From Prochilodus magdalenae (taxonomy: Eukaryota > Chordata > Actinopteri > Characiformes > Prochilodontidae), in assembly GCA_024036415.1 (NCBI GenBank), contig JAMWET010006552.1, forward strand, positions 300,001 through 364,000: a stretch of DNA of 64,000 bases, written 5' to 3'. Position 1 is the first letter of the stretch. Every line of letters begins with the position of its first letter. This document shows positions 45,025-58,559 of this stretch, one piece after another. Position numbers and translations under genes: made by a program. Under the pieces are notes generated by a model. The model worked only from the letters and a program-made list of their open reading frames with translations, did not search any database and was not told the DNA's origin.

Positions 45025-45230
45025 AGATGGGGTTGATTTGCGGGATTTATGGGATATTTTCTTTCCCTGTTTAGCGTTTTTGCAATAACTTGAGATATTT
45101 GCAGAGAACACAAAGTTTCCATGTGAAAATGTCACCCGATTTATCTGCTGTGGATCACTGCGAAAAGAGCATTTGGCAGCTGGCTCCATTTGAGCTAAGT
45201 CTCCATTGAAGTAATCCTGCAACACCCGTT
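45025..45230. promoter_or_regulatory. Candidate conserved non-coding element in cux1 intron 1
   Basis: Low-repeat sequence with balanced composition and motifs such as TTTGCAATAACTTGAGAT and GATTTATCTGCTGTGG. Selected on composition alone, so weak support. Confidence 0.25.
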
Positions 45231-45401
45231 TACACGCACGGTTTAGGCAGCTGATGTCGCGCTGATGCGAAGGACGGGCTCTTTTTGTTGTTTGTGGTTT
45301 TCAATACACTAAATATCAAATTTTCCATTCATATTTACAGGCAGACCTCAGTGTTTTGTCATATTTTGTGCTTCTGACCAAATACACAGACATTTATATT
45401 A

Positions 45402-45912
45402 TACACTCTTCATCAAAAAAAGAAATCTGCACCCAGAAGGAATCAACCGACAGGAGTGAAACTTGGTGGGTAGGTTTGACATCGTGATACATGTAAATGA
45501 TTCTGGTTTCATGCTCAGCTGTGCATGTGACGTAAACAAGGACGGGCCTTATCTCTGTACCCGTTTGACCCAACAGCTATCATTGCAGACATTTGGCGAG
45601 TAGTGATGCCTCCATGTGTCATCTTGTTAGTGCCGGCACTATTGGCAGACGGCTGCACCATGCAGGACTACATGCAGGTAGTCCCTTAACACCACGTCAC
45701 CACCAGTGCAATGGTCTACCAGATTGTCATGGAGTGGCCCTTCAGTGAAGAGTCCTGCTTTTGTCTTGTTGGAGACGAGTGTGTGGAGGCACCATGGTCA
45801 GTGCCAAGGTGAACGTTTGTCACGCCACACGTCTAGGTATCACTCCACCTCCACCCCTACAGCAACATCTGCAGGAACAATATGAGAGTATTCAAGCTGC
45901 ATGCGATAAATT
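45402..45912 (+). mobile_element. Tc1-like element, left part
   Basis: The terminal repeat TACACTCTTCATCAAAAAAA and CTGCACCCAGAAGGAATCAA lead through decayed transposase text to TATTCAAGCTGCATGCGA, where it stops before the right end. Several deletions. Confidence 0.75.
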
Positions 45913-47259
45913 GTGAGTTAGTTGTGCTTTGGTGGTTTCAACCAAATTTTCCCAGTCCTCTTAGCTGTTGTACCAACCATGCCTTTAGATCAGTGGTCCC
46001 CAGCTGGGTCCTTGATGATCAATCTTCCTGCGATATGTAGGCTATCCAGATATTTTAGTGTTAGGCTAGAGGGGAAGGTGATACGCAGGTGAAACTAAGC
46101 TCTGCAGGAAAGTAGATCTCTAGGAGTTGATAGCCACTGCTTTAAGTGGTACCACTTGTAATGACACCACATTGGACAGACTTTAGAACCTTACAGTGAC
46201 AGATGTCTGAAGTTTGCTAAATGGGAAATGTTGGGGAATAAAAATGCTGTGTCTTTAAAGTTGGTGGTGCAGTCTTCTTTGAGGAGTTGATAGAAGAGCC
46301 AGCGATATGGCTAATGGTTTCCTGTTTGGAAGACCTTTAAAACTGTCCTGTGCATGGCCAGGAGTTGTCAAGAGAGCACTGCTCCCTGCCTGGCACAGCC
46401 ATGGCGTTCAAATGTTTCCACCCTATTTGTAGTCTTTATACGTCGACAAATGAGACTACGTGCCATCCGAACGCTGATGTGATCATATTGCTTAAGATGT
46501 CAATGGAAGAACTGAGCACAGACGTCGCAGAGTCCCGTTTGACCTCAGAATAATAAGGAAAAAATGATACGCTAAATGACTGGCAATATCCATATCCGTG
46601 GAAAAGACCTCTGCATCTGTTCCTTCAGGGGAGATACAGTATCTCAAGCATTCAAATTGCACCTTGGCTGCCCTGCCATTGTCCGCAAGAGTATCGGGGG
46701 ATATATTTATGAGCTCGGGTGTTAGCAGTCTGGTGATATTTTTACCCCTCTGTTGCTACACAGCGTGTAGGACTGACGGGGTTGCGTCACGCACCTCTGT
46801 CGTCTCTACCCTGGGACTCTAGCAGCTCCTGAATCAGCGACAAAAGACACTTCTATTCCTGCACTGCTGTTTTAGTTCTGCTTTGTTCAGTCTTCGTTTT
46901 ACAGCAGTAGTTATGAAAAGTCTTATTGAGCCAGTTTTCCATTCACCCTGGACGATGTAGATCAGCCAAGACATGTTTGGAGTCCAAATGCTTCTTTAGT
47001 TTAAACCTGGAGTTACAGCTTTGCTAACAAACAGTAGAAGTCAATAATCTACAAACCTTCTTGCGCTGTATCCAGGACCTCATAAAGGCCTTACAGGCTT
47101 GTGGTTTAAGAGCACAGTAAAACTTGGTGTGAGCTGTAAAAATGAAGGGGGTGGAAAAAAAAACCGTAACTGTTACGGACAGCCATTTCAGTCAATGCCA
47201 GGGCTCGAATTCACAAAGCAGGACTGGTCAGGACAGGGTTATTCGGGGTTTTGGTGACA

Positions 47260-48154
47260 TACACTCCTCATCAGAACAGTTGCACTCAGAGGAAATGTGG
47301 AATTGCAGTGCTATTGGAAAGGAGGATGAAGGTTACCAGGAACAATAAATGATGATACATTTAGACTGATATGGGTAATATTTTGCTAACAAGATTTCAC
47401 GGTATGGAGTTGTAGAGGTTCCTAATGGTGTCCTGTGATAATCCATCCCATGCAGCTTGAATATCCTCACACAGTTCCTGCAGATTTAGCAGTAGGGATG
47501 GAGGTGGGGTGACACCAGGCCTTCTGGACGTGTGATGCGTGAAAACAAACCGCACCTTGACCCTGACCACGGTGCCTCCACTCACAGATCCGTTGGTCCT
47601 TGTAATCCTTTGTCATGCAGCTGTCTGGCGACGACGCTTGGACTAACAGGGTCACCCGTGGAGGGAATCATTACTCGCTGAAAGTCTGCAGTCGTGCCTG
47701 TTGGGTTACTCCGCATGTCGGGCAAGCCTCCCTCTTCGTGGTTCATGAAGGTCTCCCAAATCCTTAATGGCGCTGGTGCTTGCCTTATTCTATTCACAGC
47801 TGGCAACGATGTGCTGCTGTAGTATTCACACAAACGGTGTAGTGTACCATCTGTAAGACCATTCAGCTTCCCAGAGCCCTACGATGCTCTTCGCAAACTC
47901 TTCCAACTGCTCAAATCTCATACTTCAAGCAAAAGGTTCTACCAACACAAGAAGTCTGAATGAAGAGCATGCACAACAGGATGGCCTTCTGTAAACAGTC
48001 CGGCACAGCGATAAGGTGCGTCCATGATTGTCACAACTGTGGCCGAGCGTGAAACTTGAGTCCTTCGGATGCCTCGCTGTGTCAGACTTACCCACCAAGT
48101 TTCGTTCCTGTGGGTTGATTCCTTCTGGGTGCAGCTATTGTTCTGATGATGTGT
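47260..48154 (-). mobile_element. Tc1-like element with both ends, about 895 bp, internally rearranged
   Basis: The plus-strand left end TACACTCCTCATCAGAACAG and right end GGTGCAGCTATTGTTCTGAT are inverted. The transposase C-terminus is on the minus strand near 47,400-47,590. The middle (about 47,610-48,010) includes sequence not found in the other copies, probably a nested insertion or an alternative internal region. Confidence 0.7.
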
Positions 48155-48339
48155 TGGTTCGGGAGGCTATTGAGTTCTAGTCTCTGTTAGCAAGGTTAGC
48201 CAGTCATGGCCCCAGTTCTAACATTTTGCTTTGGCCTATCGACTACATCTGGGGTAAGTGGACAGTTGTGTGGACAAATTCAGATTTTTTGCAGAACCGT
48301 TCTCTTAAACGCAATTCTGTTCCTTTGCTTTTGTTAATG

Positions 48340-48870
48340 AGTAGTTGTTCTCGGTGCCTAGAATACGGAAAGAGCCGACTCCTAACTACCTCCCAAGATT
48401 TCCCTTTGCTTTGTAAGCATTGTTTTTATGTGAGAAATAACCTCATATCCACACTTTGGGTCTATTTATTGCTGGTTTTATGTAGTGTGATGCGTCCCTC
48501 GAGCCTCCTTGAAATGATGCATAGATATTCCATTGACTCATTGGATCCTCTGAGTGCATCTGTCCCCGCAGCGATGGCAGACATTTGGAGTGTGCTGGCC
48601 ATGTGCTCCGTCCCCTATGTGCTGTATTTCCTCCTCTTGTTATTTTTTTTCCCCCCTCCTTCTCCCAGCCTTCGCTGCAGCGTCCAAACACCTGAGGCTG
48701 AGTCATCCCGCTCTAAACACATGAAGGGGGAAGGTTTGAGTGGACTCTGCGGCTTGATGAATAAACCGGCTGCCCCTCCGCCCCTTACCCCCACCGCTTT
48801 ATCTAAATATAGAAAAGTCTTCGGTGCAGAAACTCAAGTTGGTCCAGGCGTCCAGACAGCCATCTGACCC
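48340..48870. promoter_or_regulatory. Candidate conserved non-coding element in cux1 intron 1
   Basis: Repeat-free sequence including ATGATGCATAGATATTCCAT and GAGGCTGAGTCATCCCGCTC (AP-1-like TGAGTCA). It lies under the longest non-repeat ORF of the intron (48226-48867), which has no protein features. Confidence 0.3.
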
Positions 48871-51419
48871 CTCGGCCCCCTCCGTTCCTTCTGCTCCTCT
48901 GCTGACTCACAGCTTTAAAGCCATGTAGGCTTTTTAGCCTCGTCCACCCCTGAAGTCTTCCGCACGGACGGTGTATGTACTTAACACAGTCAGCTTCTGA
49001 GCTCCCCCACAGAGGTTGTTATTGCTGGGTTGGGCTGAAGCTACGCAAGTCGTGTACAGGATTTAACCTGGGTGGTTATGGAGTGGTCTGTTATTGCTCT
49101 TTTTGGTCAGGCCAGAGCTGTGCATGTAGGCAAGCACCAATCTCCTTACTGGAACATCTCGGTGGAGGAATGTGATGGTTTCCTTCAAGGAACAAATCAC
49201 AAGCTATGGCCTTTTTTTTCCTGCTGCAGCAGTGCTTTTTTACGGGGGAAGTTTGAAATATGAATATCTGGAGGAATCAGCAAATGAGTGTTTGGTTAAC
49301 TACCTGTAGGCTAGAAGCATACTCAGCACAAAGACCAAGGCGCTTTGAGCTATTCAGAGTAGAGGTTGCCCATATGGAGGCCAAAGAGACTACCAAAAGT
49401 GATTTGTTGTCAACGATTTACATACTGTGCTGCCCTAAATCCAATTAAGCAGGACTAATTATGCTTTGTAATCAGACATCCAGTTCGGAAGTGCAAGGGC
49501 AACATCTACACAGTCAAATCAAATTATTATGACCACCAGCTAATACCCAGAGTAACCGCCATGTGTTCCACGGAGGGCAGTTCTGCCATCGTAGGTAGAA
49601 AATGGTCGTAATGTGACCTTTTCACCATTGTATGAATTAAATATGCGACATGTATATTTGTGCATCTGTGCTCAGAATTCATTGGGATAAATTAAAAACG
49701 AGAGCACTGAAGTTTGACTAACCTCTTTACTTTTTTGGCTTTTGTTGCGACCACCCTAGATGAGTCACACGCCGTGTACCAGGCCCTGAGCCACGGCTAG
49801 ACATGTTCAGCGGCTTTGTGAAAACTCTTACTCAAGGGTGCTGCAGAGGTCAACTTTCCCCGGGCTCGTTTTTGTGCTTCCCCTTTAGCCCAGTACATTG
49901 GGTCTCCTCATAGGTGTGTGCGTTGAGTCAGCTGTTGCAGGTTGCCGGTATCGCTCTGTGCGCTCGTCCTGTCGTCTTCCCTTCTTTTATAATTGGCCTT
50001 TTCTCTCTTTTCTTAATTGACTTAAACAAAACAGCTTGTTGTTGTGCCATCAGCGGTAGTTTCGTTATGACTGCGATTTTGCGAAGTGCTGAAGTTTTCA
50101 TAGCCGTTGATTTGAAGTTGGCTCCGGATAAAGGAGCCGGAGTCAGGGCTGGTTGTCGTTGGCAGACGTTTTTGCGGGGTTGTTTTGGTGTGTTTTGTTG
50201 AAGAGAATAGCAAATGACATGGAGTGGCTACGTATTCTTTTCCTGCTTCTGTGCAGCTGCTGCCACATCTGGAAGTGTTTTGAGAAAGGGAGGGAAAAAA
50301 AATGAAGGAATCTAAAATGCCTGGGAATCATGAGCTATGGAGCGAAGACTGCTTAACAGGAGCCCCCCCCTCACCCCAACCCCTACTCCTACTTTCCCAT
50401 TCCCTCTTAAAGCATGTGGGTCAGAACTGAGCCAGGATCACGATCTCATCAAACCTCAAGTTTGCTACGTCCCTGCTCAAGTATTGAATTATGATACCGA
50501 TGTCTGGTAATAGTTCACCTCGTGAATTACAGCGCTGATCTCAGCGTGCACATCTCTTTTGACTTCACAGAGTCGGGCTGCCCGAACAAGATGACCCCTC
50601 TGATGCATAACGCTGCAAAGGTTTGGGTGCACTTAGCCTTTTAATACTCCTACAGATGAACCCGTATGTCGTGTGAGTTACTGAGTGTTCTCTGAGGGGA
50701 AACTGTATCACACTTGTGGTGTCACAGTTACGACGAGGCTCTTAACTCTGCGTTCAGCAGTAATAAAGTATACTTTAACGTATAAAGTAACGTCATTTTA
50801 ATATTTTAATTAATATTTTGCCTGAGTTGTGTTACAAACGAAGTAAGCAAGAACAGAACAACCTGAAAATGGTTCTATTTGACCTCAAAATCTGACACTG
50901 CTTGCTCATAATGTTAGCTTGTGACTAGTGTGTTAGGTTAGTATGGACCTTTACCTTTCTGCCACCAGCACACTGCGCGTTTGTGTGTGTTTACATGTAT
51001 ATGTAAGTAATTACAGTGTTAAAATTAAAAAAAAAAAAGGTGTCACAGAGTGTTCGGAAACCACACAACATATTTAGACTAATATACACAACACATGAAA
51101 ACAAGGCCAGCAACAAAGAGCAGCGATTACATCACAAAGCAGATGAATTTTGTGCTTCTTAAAGCTTCAGATGGGCCGAAAATCACAGGGAGTCTGCCGA
51201 CCAAGCTAAACTCATTAGTTCATTTTCACTACTCTATGAATTCTGGACCCTTTGGCATTCAGACTGGCTGATGAGCACTGAGTGTTCCTTGAAGGGGCTG
51301 CGTGTGGCTGTTTAGCTAGTTTGTCTAACAGGGTTATAAGGCTCTGTTAGTAAGGAAGGCATGGTGGCATTGGTCTTTTAGGTTCGTTCATCACCAGTTT
51401 GGCTCCTGGAGGCCCTAAT

Positions 51420-51840
51420 CAGAAGTTTCGGTGTTGCTCCACTGGCTCAGGCAGCAAGCGGGTGGATCTGCAGATCTGCATCTGTTTCGATATTTCCTGT
51501 TAAATACTGTACCCACATCCGCCCCACCCCTCTTACCCCCTCCTGAAACCACGCTGTGGCCTTCAGCTACCGAGCTATTTCCGGAACCCAGAGGACGATG
51601 GTTGTCGTTATCTCTGGGCCTTATTAATGCCTCCTGGTTCTGGCGCTTTCTAGTCCTAATGCCCGCTCTCTCTGTTCCAGACTTCCTGAGTGAACGAATG
51701 AGGCCAGCTTTCGCCATGTTTGGTTTTTCTGCCTTCACCTCCTTTCCCCTCGTCCTCCCCTCCTTTCTGGCTTCATTCCTAATTCAGTGCGGGGAATTAG
51801 AGTGTGCGGTGCACTCTTATCGATTTGTGTTTTAAAGGAG
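51420..51840. promoter_or_regulatory. Candidate conserved non-coding element in cux1 intron 1
   Basis: GC-balanced, pyrimidine-biased, repeat-free block, with a continuation to about 52,080. Support is compositional only. Confidence 0.22.
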
Positions 51841-52670
51841 AATGTTCAGGGCAGGCTGCTCCTGTTCCGTCTGTGGGGGCGTTAAATGTTTCAGGGGCCG
51901 GATGGCCTCTTTATTGGGTGGGTTTCGCTCGCGTGTCATGTTTAATTAGAACGTCCCGGGCTGGGCCTGCGAGAGCACTGCCCGCCCGGAGGCAAGCTGC
52001 TAGCTCTACTTGCTGGCCCTGGGTGGAGGAAAAACTTCCCTGGAAATGCTGGTGGAAAGCGAATTTAACGGGATTGACTTATTTGGTGTATTATTGATCC
52101 ACGTAGATTGGCAGAAACTGAACAAGACTGTCCCTGGATAAAACGGCGTTGGGAATCGTCAGTCTCTGCTATTCCAAGAAGTGCTTATGAGCGAGAAATC
52201 CTTCCCGTCAGTTTTAGGCTTGCAGAAGTAAGCCGGGTGTTACATGGAAAACTGAATTTCACTCTTTTACTTGGTTATGGGAGTAATACATAAACCTATC
52301 CCCAGTCCGTTTACCTTTTCCCAATCCATATGGTCTATATACGGAAGGCCTGCGTGGATCTTTAATGTGTGATAACTGTTGTAAAGCGGAACATGAGTTG
52401 GCGTGTTCATGACCATGTGATATTCTTCTGTGAGGGAGCTTTTAGAGCCAGATGTCTGGGTCCCATCACCACCACTGTAAGCTGATTCTCTAGGAAAGAA
52501 GCCTTTTGGACCCGACCACTCAGAGTGGCTTTTTTTAACAGTGGTGAAATGGGCTGTGATGCTCTCTGTTGTAGGAATCTGTCACGGGCTGGCTTAAACA
52601 ACAGACAGAGTGGTGGAAATGTACCTATACGTTCCCATGAATGACCCATTTTGTTTAGTATTGATACGGA

Positions 52671-52771
52671 TGGTTTCCCAGAAACGGAGTAAGCCTGATC
52701 CTGGATTAAATGGCACAGTGAATTGCGAATCTCCTTGAGTCCTGGATTAGTTTTTGGCTAAGAAACCTTCC
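52671..52771. mobile_element. Short palindromic MITE-like element
   Basis: The ends GGTTTCCCAGAAACGGAGTA and GTTTTTGGCTAAGAAACC are imperfectly inverted, with GATCCTGGATTAAA and GAGTCCTGGATTAG as inner partners. It resembles the common fish GGTTTCCCAGACAGGG palindromic repeat. Confidence 0.5.
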
Positions 52772-53639
52772 TGTTCTGTTTCAGGCCTCCCTGTGAAACC
52801 AATGGGTGTTAAAGGCGTGGGACCCTTTTGTGGTCGGCCCCCGGGGGTTACATGGCTGCAGTCCCACGCTGGGGCGCGCTGTCTTCTCGGCCTGCGGGCG
52901 GCCACATTAATGATGAATCATGTTTGCGTTGGGCTGCACCAAGACGCTGAGCTCTGCGACAGCAGCCAATCCCTTCCTCTTCCCTGGCAGGTCACCCCAT
53001 CACCGCTGCCAAGCCAGCAAGCGCTACAAAATGTTTCTGTGTCAGTCTGCTGAATATAAGGACCCGAGCACTTGCTTCAGTGGAAAGCAGGGGAACGGTA
53101 ACGGCGCTGGTGCGTTTCAGGTTCTGTCGGACATGGTAGCTCTGCGCTTGTAATGTCGGAGGCACGTAAGAAAGCAGAAGGTCATCTGAGTCTTGTTTGA
53201 TTTCCCGACTCGGAGCGCTGTGCTCCTTTATCAGTCGCTTTGCATGGAAGAACGGTTTCTTGAAGTGTTTATGTAAAGCGCAGGAGCATTAAGGGGAAAG
53301 CGTTAGAGAGCTCTCTCGCTCTTAAGATAAAAGCTCGGCCATGTGGAAACGGAGAGCTGACGAAGTGCGGTAGTTATAAAGCCACAGCGGTTTGCATGAG
53401 TAAATGGGCTTTATGCAAAGCGCTGCTTTACCTGCCCGTTCGGCCCGTCTGCCGCCTCTCAAAGAGCCGTCTCCCCCTGAGGGTGCGTATCTGTTGGCGC
53501 TCGCTCCCTGAAAGGGACCCTCTGACACGACGCACCCCGCCTAACCCCCTCGTCTTTGTAGCCGAACAGAGCTCGATTCACGGCAGCCGAGGAGGCACTT
53601 CAGTGAGCGGCGTATCTCACGCATAGGCGCGCACAAAGA

Positions 53640-53960
53640 CTCCGATTTTTGTTCCTTGCCGTTTAACCTCCCCTTTCTCGCACACTCTTATTCACCTCTC
53701 GATATGAAAACATCAAGGTTAATGACTGCCAGCTCTCCACAGATAAAGGCCTCGCTACCTCTCAGGGCAGAAAATATTGTTATTCAGCAGCTCTCGCTTC
53801 TCTTTAGTCACTGCGAGCCTTTCAAGAGCGGGCCTGCCTCCACAGCAGCACTTCTTCAAGGCCGGCATGATACAGGGCCTCTCTCTTTTCAAGACCGGCC
53901 GATAGCATGCCAGCCGAGTAGCTCTACCAAAGAACTCGACGCACTTTTGTGAACTAGGGT
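53640..53960. promoter_or_regulatory. Candidate conserved non-coding element in cux1 intron 1
   Basis: Repeat-free, moderately GC-rich block. No exon signal. Compositional guess. Confidence 0.22.
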
Positions 53961-54482
53961 CGTGCGTCAGAGCCCTGCGAGGGCCGGTTTAATCGCGTGC
54001 AGCGACTCTGGCAGTTTGAGCCTGTGTTCCTCGGTTTCCTGTTTTAAAGGACTGTCATGCAGCAGGTGCAAGGCGTTAGTAGCGTCATGAAAAGCAAGTG
54101 AAGCTTGACCCCCGTCTTTTAAAGGAGGAGTGTGTGAGATTTACAGGGGCGTCTTTCAGAAGAGGTTTTCATTGGTGTATAATTACCCATAACTACCAAT
54201 AACAGTGTTCTCGTTTGCTTAAAATGAGCCGTCTTATCTACCTAGGGGAGGATTGTCCTCCAGCATAGGCTGCCACCACCATGTTTCTACAGGAGACCAG
54301 AACAAACCACACACACTGACCATAGGGGTTGACTTCCTGGTGTCCACCTTTGAAGAAGAAGCTTCTGTTTGGTAGCTCTGTAGCACCGACTAGAAGATGG
54401 TAGTGTAAATGTCCTGTGTAGCGCATGTGTCGCTATGTACGCCAAAATCCAGGCTAAAATACTACTAGCATCAAAACAACAA

Positions 54483-54523
54483 GGCTGAAGTTTAGCTTCT
54501 TACTCGGCAGCTTCTTGTTTCAA
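54483..54523. mobile_element. MITE-like element, end fragment
   Basis: GGCTGAAGTTTAGCTTCTTA then CGGCAGCTTCTTGTTT resembles the ends of the elements at 38531 and 40240. Confidence 0.35.
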
Positions 54524-55904
54524 TTTTCCAGTTGCAGCAATTACGATACTGGTACGATACTTTGAACTGAACTGACATGCACATAGTAAAACAATGGTAA
54601 CACCTTTAATATGTGCTTGCTAGGTAGGAACGTGTGATGGATAGAATAATCATTTTGTGTTTGAGTTTAAGAAACCAGGTTTTAAGCAAACAATGACTGT
54701 GCTTATTATTTAGCCCAAAATACACAAGAACAGCAAAGCAGGGTGAATCCTTACTGTTGAAGAAGCCAAAACACGAAGTGAAACTTATTAAAACTAGCTG
54801 GAAATAAACTGAAAGCCAAATGAAAATATGAAATTTACTAAATCCGTTACCTAGTAGAGATTTCAAGGCTTTAATCAAGAGTGAGGGAATGTGTTTCACC
54901 TCCTTTACAGCAGTTACATAAATAATATGATAATATATACCTGTACATGTTTTCCCATCTGACACTTCGTAGGCTAATTCTGAGTGCATAAGCTGGGTAT
55001 ATTCACTATGTTGAGAAAAAGAGTCCAAGCCCCTCACTTCAGTGCTGTAGCTGACTGAGACTTTGCGCTGGTTGAGGAGCTAGTGGTTTGACGATGTTGT
55101 CTTTTTGCAGGATGTATCATTTAGCCAGATACAATAAGCCCAGAGTCAAGCTTGTCCAATAGGTAAAGAGCTGAGGGAGATTGGACCACAGCCTTCTTTG
55201 GGTTTAGGGTAGCTGGCTAATTAAGAAATCCTGCTTTGTGGGACTACTCCTCTGGTCTCTTTCGAAGTGTGTCTGTCAGGGTTTTGGTCCGAGAGCGATG
55301 GGTTGCTGTAGAGGTCTCTGTGATGGGTATGCTCCCATATAGTCAGCGCTGTTTTGGTGTTTGAACTTTATTTAATTTTTTCCTGCTCTGTGTTTTCAGT
55401 CCAGGGGAATTGTGAGTAAACAGGCTTGTAATGAACCTCTGGACAAGGCTAATATTAGGGCCTTGAGCATCTCGGACAGGTGCACAGTGCCTCCTGCCCA
55501 TTGCAGATGGATGCCTCATTTGAGGTTCTTTTAGAAGGGAAATGTAGAAGAGCCTGACGCATAGGAAACCTGGATCTCAGCGAGCCCGTCGTGTACGCCC
55601 TAGTGACATTAGACCCAGATCAAAATGAAAGACAACAGTCTTGGTGTTGACATGGAAACCTCTGGCTCTCCGGTTGGGGCTCAACTGTCTGTAGACTTGT
55701 GGAAGTTGGAGCCGTGAGACCGGTTACCTCTTGTAGTACAGCGTGGTCAAACTTTGCCTTTCAAGTGTAACTCTCGTCTTGTCTGCCGACCCGAGTGAAA
55801 ATTTTTCATTAATTCATTTATTCTTCTATTATTTAAAATTATTTCAATAATTTATTTATTTCAAATAAAATTTCTTCACTTTTTTTAAGCAGTGGTGTGA
55901 AACA

Positions 55905-56190
55905 CCTCCCTGAGCCACTGCTGGTGGACCTGTATGACCGTACGCTTCCATACACCTGCAGATTCAGCTACTTCCTTCACACTATGGTCTTTGGCCACGC
56001 CCACATACAGTCTCTCCTTTTAGCCGATCATTAACATCTACTCTACCACACATGGAACGAGACATTCCCTACACTGTACCACCTCTTCTCAATCTATGCA
56101 TCCTTTCACTCACACCCCGCAGGTGTTTATAGCTCTATCATCCTCATGCAGCGCCATCTGCAGGAGCCTGAAGGTCCTACATCCTTAAAC
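55905..56190 (-). repeat. Unclassified dispersed repeat, copy 3 (inverted)
   Basis: Reverse complement of the 34131/36202 family: GACCGTACGCTTCCATACAC, TTTGGCCACGCCCACATACA and TCATCCTCATGCAGCGCCAT. The 3' part of the longer copy is missing. Confidence 0.75.
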
Positions 56191-56459
56191 ATACAACAGG
56201 CAACTATTTGTGTTTGACTATAACACACGTGTTAGCAAGCTAGGAGACGTGTTGCCGGTTGAGTGCAGCTACACCAGAGCAACCATTTTTACCGAGCTCC
56301 AGTATCCTGGTAGGTCAGTCCATATTTAACGTGAAAAAATTACAGCCCAAATCAGCAGCACTCCACTCATCTCTGACTTGTTCATCCTAACCCAGCTAAG
56401 TAGATCTTCAGCGATGCTCGGATGAGCAGGGAGCTTATGGACAGTCTCTCATTATTTAA

Positions 56460-56840
56460 AGGGCTGCTTCACTTTTCCTCTCTCTGAGGTGTTTTCCATT
56501 CGGATGCGATGGCGTTTGTGGTTTTGAAGATAAATCTCCGGTGGACCGTGTCCTCAGCTGCTGGAATAAATGGCTCCTTCAGATGAGCATGTAATGCCGT
56601 GTGGGGAACCCGTGCATGCAGGAGCAGATTAGAAGACGCAGCAGACGGTGGAAAGCGGAGTTATCCTCAGTCCTTTATTGGCGTCCACTTCCGCGGCTCG
56701 TTTTTTAAACCCCCGTCGATGGGGTCTCTGCTGAATAATAAGCTTTCCCATTCGAGCCGTCCTTATAAACAACCTGTGCCACTCCGAGCTAGAACGCTAA
56801 GAGGGCAAACCTATTTATTCTGTATCTGAGCTCTCGGATC
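56460..56840. promoter_or_regulatory. Candidate conserved non-coding element in cux1 intron 1
   Basis: Repeat-free block with motifs such as CTGCTGGAATAAATGGCTCC and AATAATAAGCTTTCCCATTC. Selected by composition only. Confidence 0.25.
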
Positions 56841-56964
56841 TGTGTTCATTCCTCTCGCTAGCTGAGGACATGTAAAGCTACTCTACTGCACGCTTGCTGT
56901 TCACTATACCTGCATGGTTTATAAGTCTTTCTAGACGTCTGTAGGCTGTGCAGTTATATATACA

Positions 56965-57115
56965 TATACAGACTGACCACTGTTCGCTGAATGTCCACAA
57001 TCGTGGCTGTTGGGTCAATCAGGTACAGTGACGAGGCCCGTCTTTGCTTACGGCCCACTATGGGAGTGTGTAGCTTGAATAATTAGTATGTCTCATTATG
57101 TCAAACCTTGTCTGA
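56965..57115 (-). mobile_element. Tc1-like element, small internal fragment
   Basis: GACCACTGTTCGCTGAATGT and CACAATCGTGGCTGTTGGGT match, in reverse, the sub-terminal region of the other copies. No terminal repeats remain. Confidence 0.6.
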
Positions 57116-57561
57116 TTGGCTGGGATAGTTTTAAGTTGGCTCAAATGACCCTTTGATGTGGACGGAGTGCCCAGGGTCCATTGTCACGTGGTTCGTAGGC
57201 CTCCAGTAATTACAAGATGAAGTTTTCCAATTGTTCGTATTGCGTTTAGCTCTCCGGCCTCCGGGTGCCTAGCACCGGACCGCACTTATTGCACTGGTGG
57301 GCTCTGTAATGCCGAGAGCTATGTCAGTCAGGGAGGTAGCGCAGACACTTGGCTGAACCTGAACCCGGCTCGTTGTGGTTATTAATAGTGACCTGAACTT
57401 TCAGGAGCCCCACAAATGAGCTCCAGATGTGGAGAAGTGGGGAATCTGTGTGAACCTGAACAGCTCGAGAGAGGAGAGAAAGGAAAGATTGATGTCTTTT
57501 TTTTTTTTTCCCTCTTTCTCTCTTTTTTCCAAAAGGTTGACCCTGAAAAGAGGTTTGAAAG

Positions 57562-57595
57562 TGTGTGTGTGTGTGTGTGTGTGTGGGGGGGGGTG
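57562..57595 (+). repeat. (TG)n and G-run microsatellite
   Basis: About 12 GT units followed by nine to ten G. Confidence 0.9.
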
Positions 57596-58559
57596 TTCTT
57601 CAGAGGTGGGGGTGGGTCGATCTCATGGGTATATTGGCTTCGAGTTCCCCCCTCCTTCTGTACCCTCCCCCTTCTTGTCCAGCGTCTGTATTTGTGCTGT
57701 TGGCATGTAACGGCAGTTCAGCCTCGCGGTGTGTATCCTCCGTATTTTGGAGCTGTGGCTTTTCTGCCCCGTGTGAGAAGCTGTCTGTCCTCCTGGCTGT
57801 GGGGTTTACGCTGGTAGTTAAGTAACTGTTTTTCAGCCATTTGTGGGTTCTTGGCTGATGGAGGTCTTGAGGGTGTAATATGGCTGTGATGTTTGCTCAT
57901 GTGCCTCCTCCCTGCTTATTAACCACCCAAGAATCTCACAGCCCAGATCTCAGTGGTAGAACAGCAAAGCCATGCCTGCACTGTTACCGGAATAGAATGG
58001 ATAGCATTTCCAGAGTTCTGCCCTGTTAACTCTGCATACGGACACCCAGTCGGGACTTTCAGTGTTGGAAGTTTACTTCTTGAGCTTTGCCTGGGAACTA
58101 TCAGGCTAATGTAGCTAACGAGTAATGGAAGCGTATGAGCATCAGTTAGCATCGTACAAGCTGTGTTCCTGCAGTCTAACACGTACAGTGTGTTGTTAAG
58201 TAATAGGGGCAATATAACAGAATTATGTCATCTTTGACGTATGTTACGTCACTATAGACATGTCTGAGGGTTTCCTGGACGTCTCTACTCCTTAGAGAGC
58301 GCTGACTAAATACAGACGTTCAGCTTAGTAAATATTCTGGATGAAGAATTGATAAATACTGGCCCAGGTTAAGAAGGTGGACTTCCGTAGTTTGGTGTCC
58401 TCAGATGTATGTGAAGCATAACGATGAACAGAAGCAGAACCTGCTAGGAGTTGCCGTGTCTGAACTTTAAACTGGTGCCCTATGTACGTGAAAGTTACCG
58501 GATCAACACCGGCCCATACCGGCACATCCCTGCTAATTTACCGAGGTCGCCTTATTCGC

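Noticed and set aside
48226..48867. 213-codon plus-strand ORF in cux1 intron 1
   Set aside because: The longest non-repeat ORF here, but it has no domain, no splice context, low-complexity Phe/Pro runs and no recognisable homologue; probably chance.
57416..57825. 133-codon Cys/Val-rich ORF
   Set aside because: Its core is a (TG)n plus G-run; the flanks have no features.
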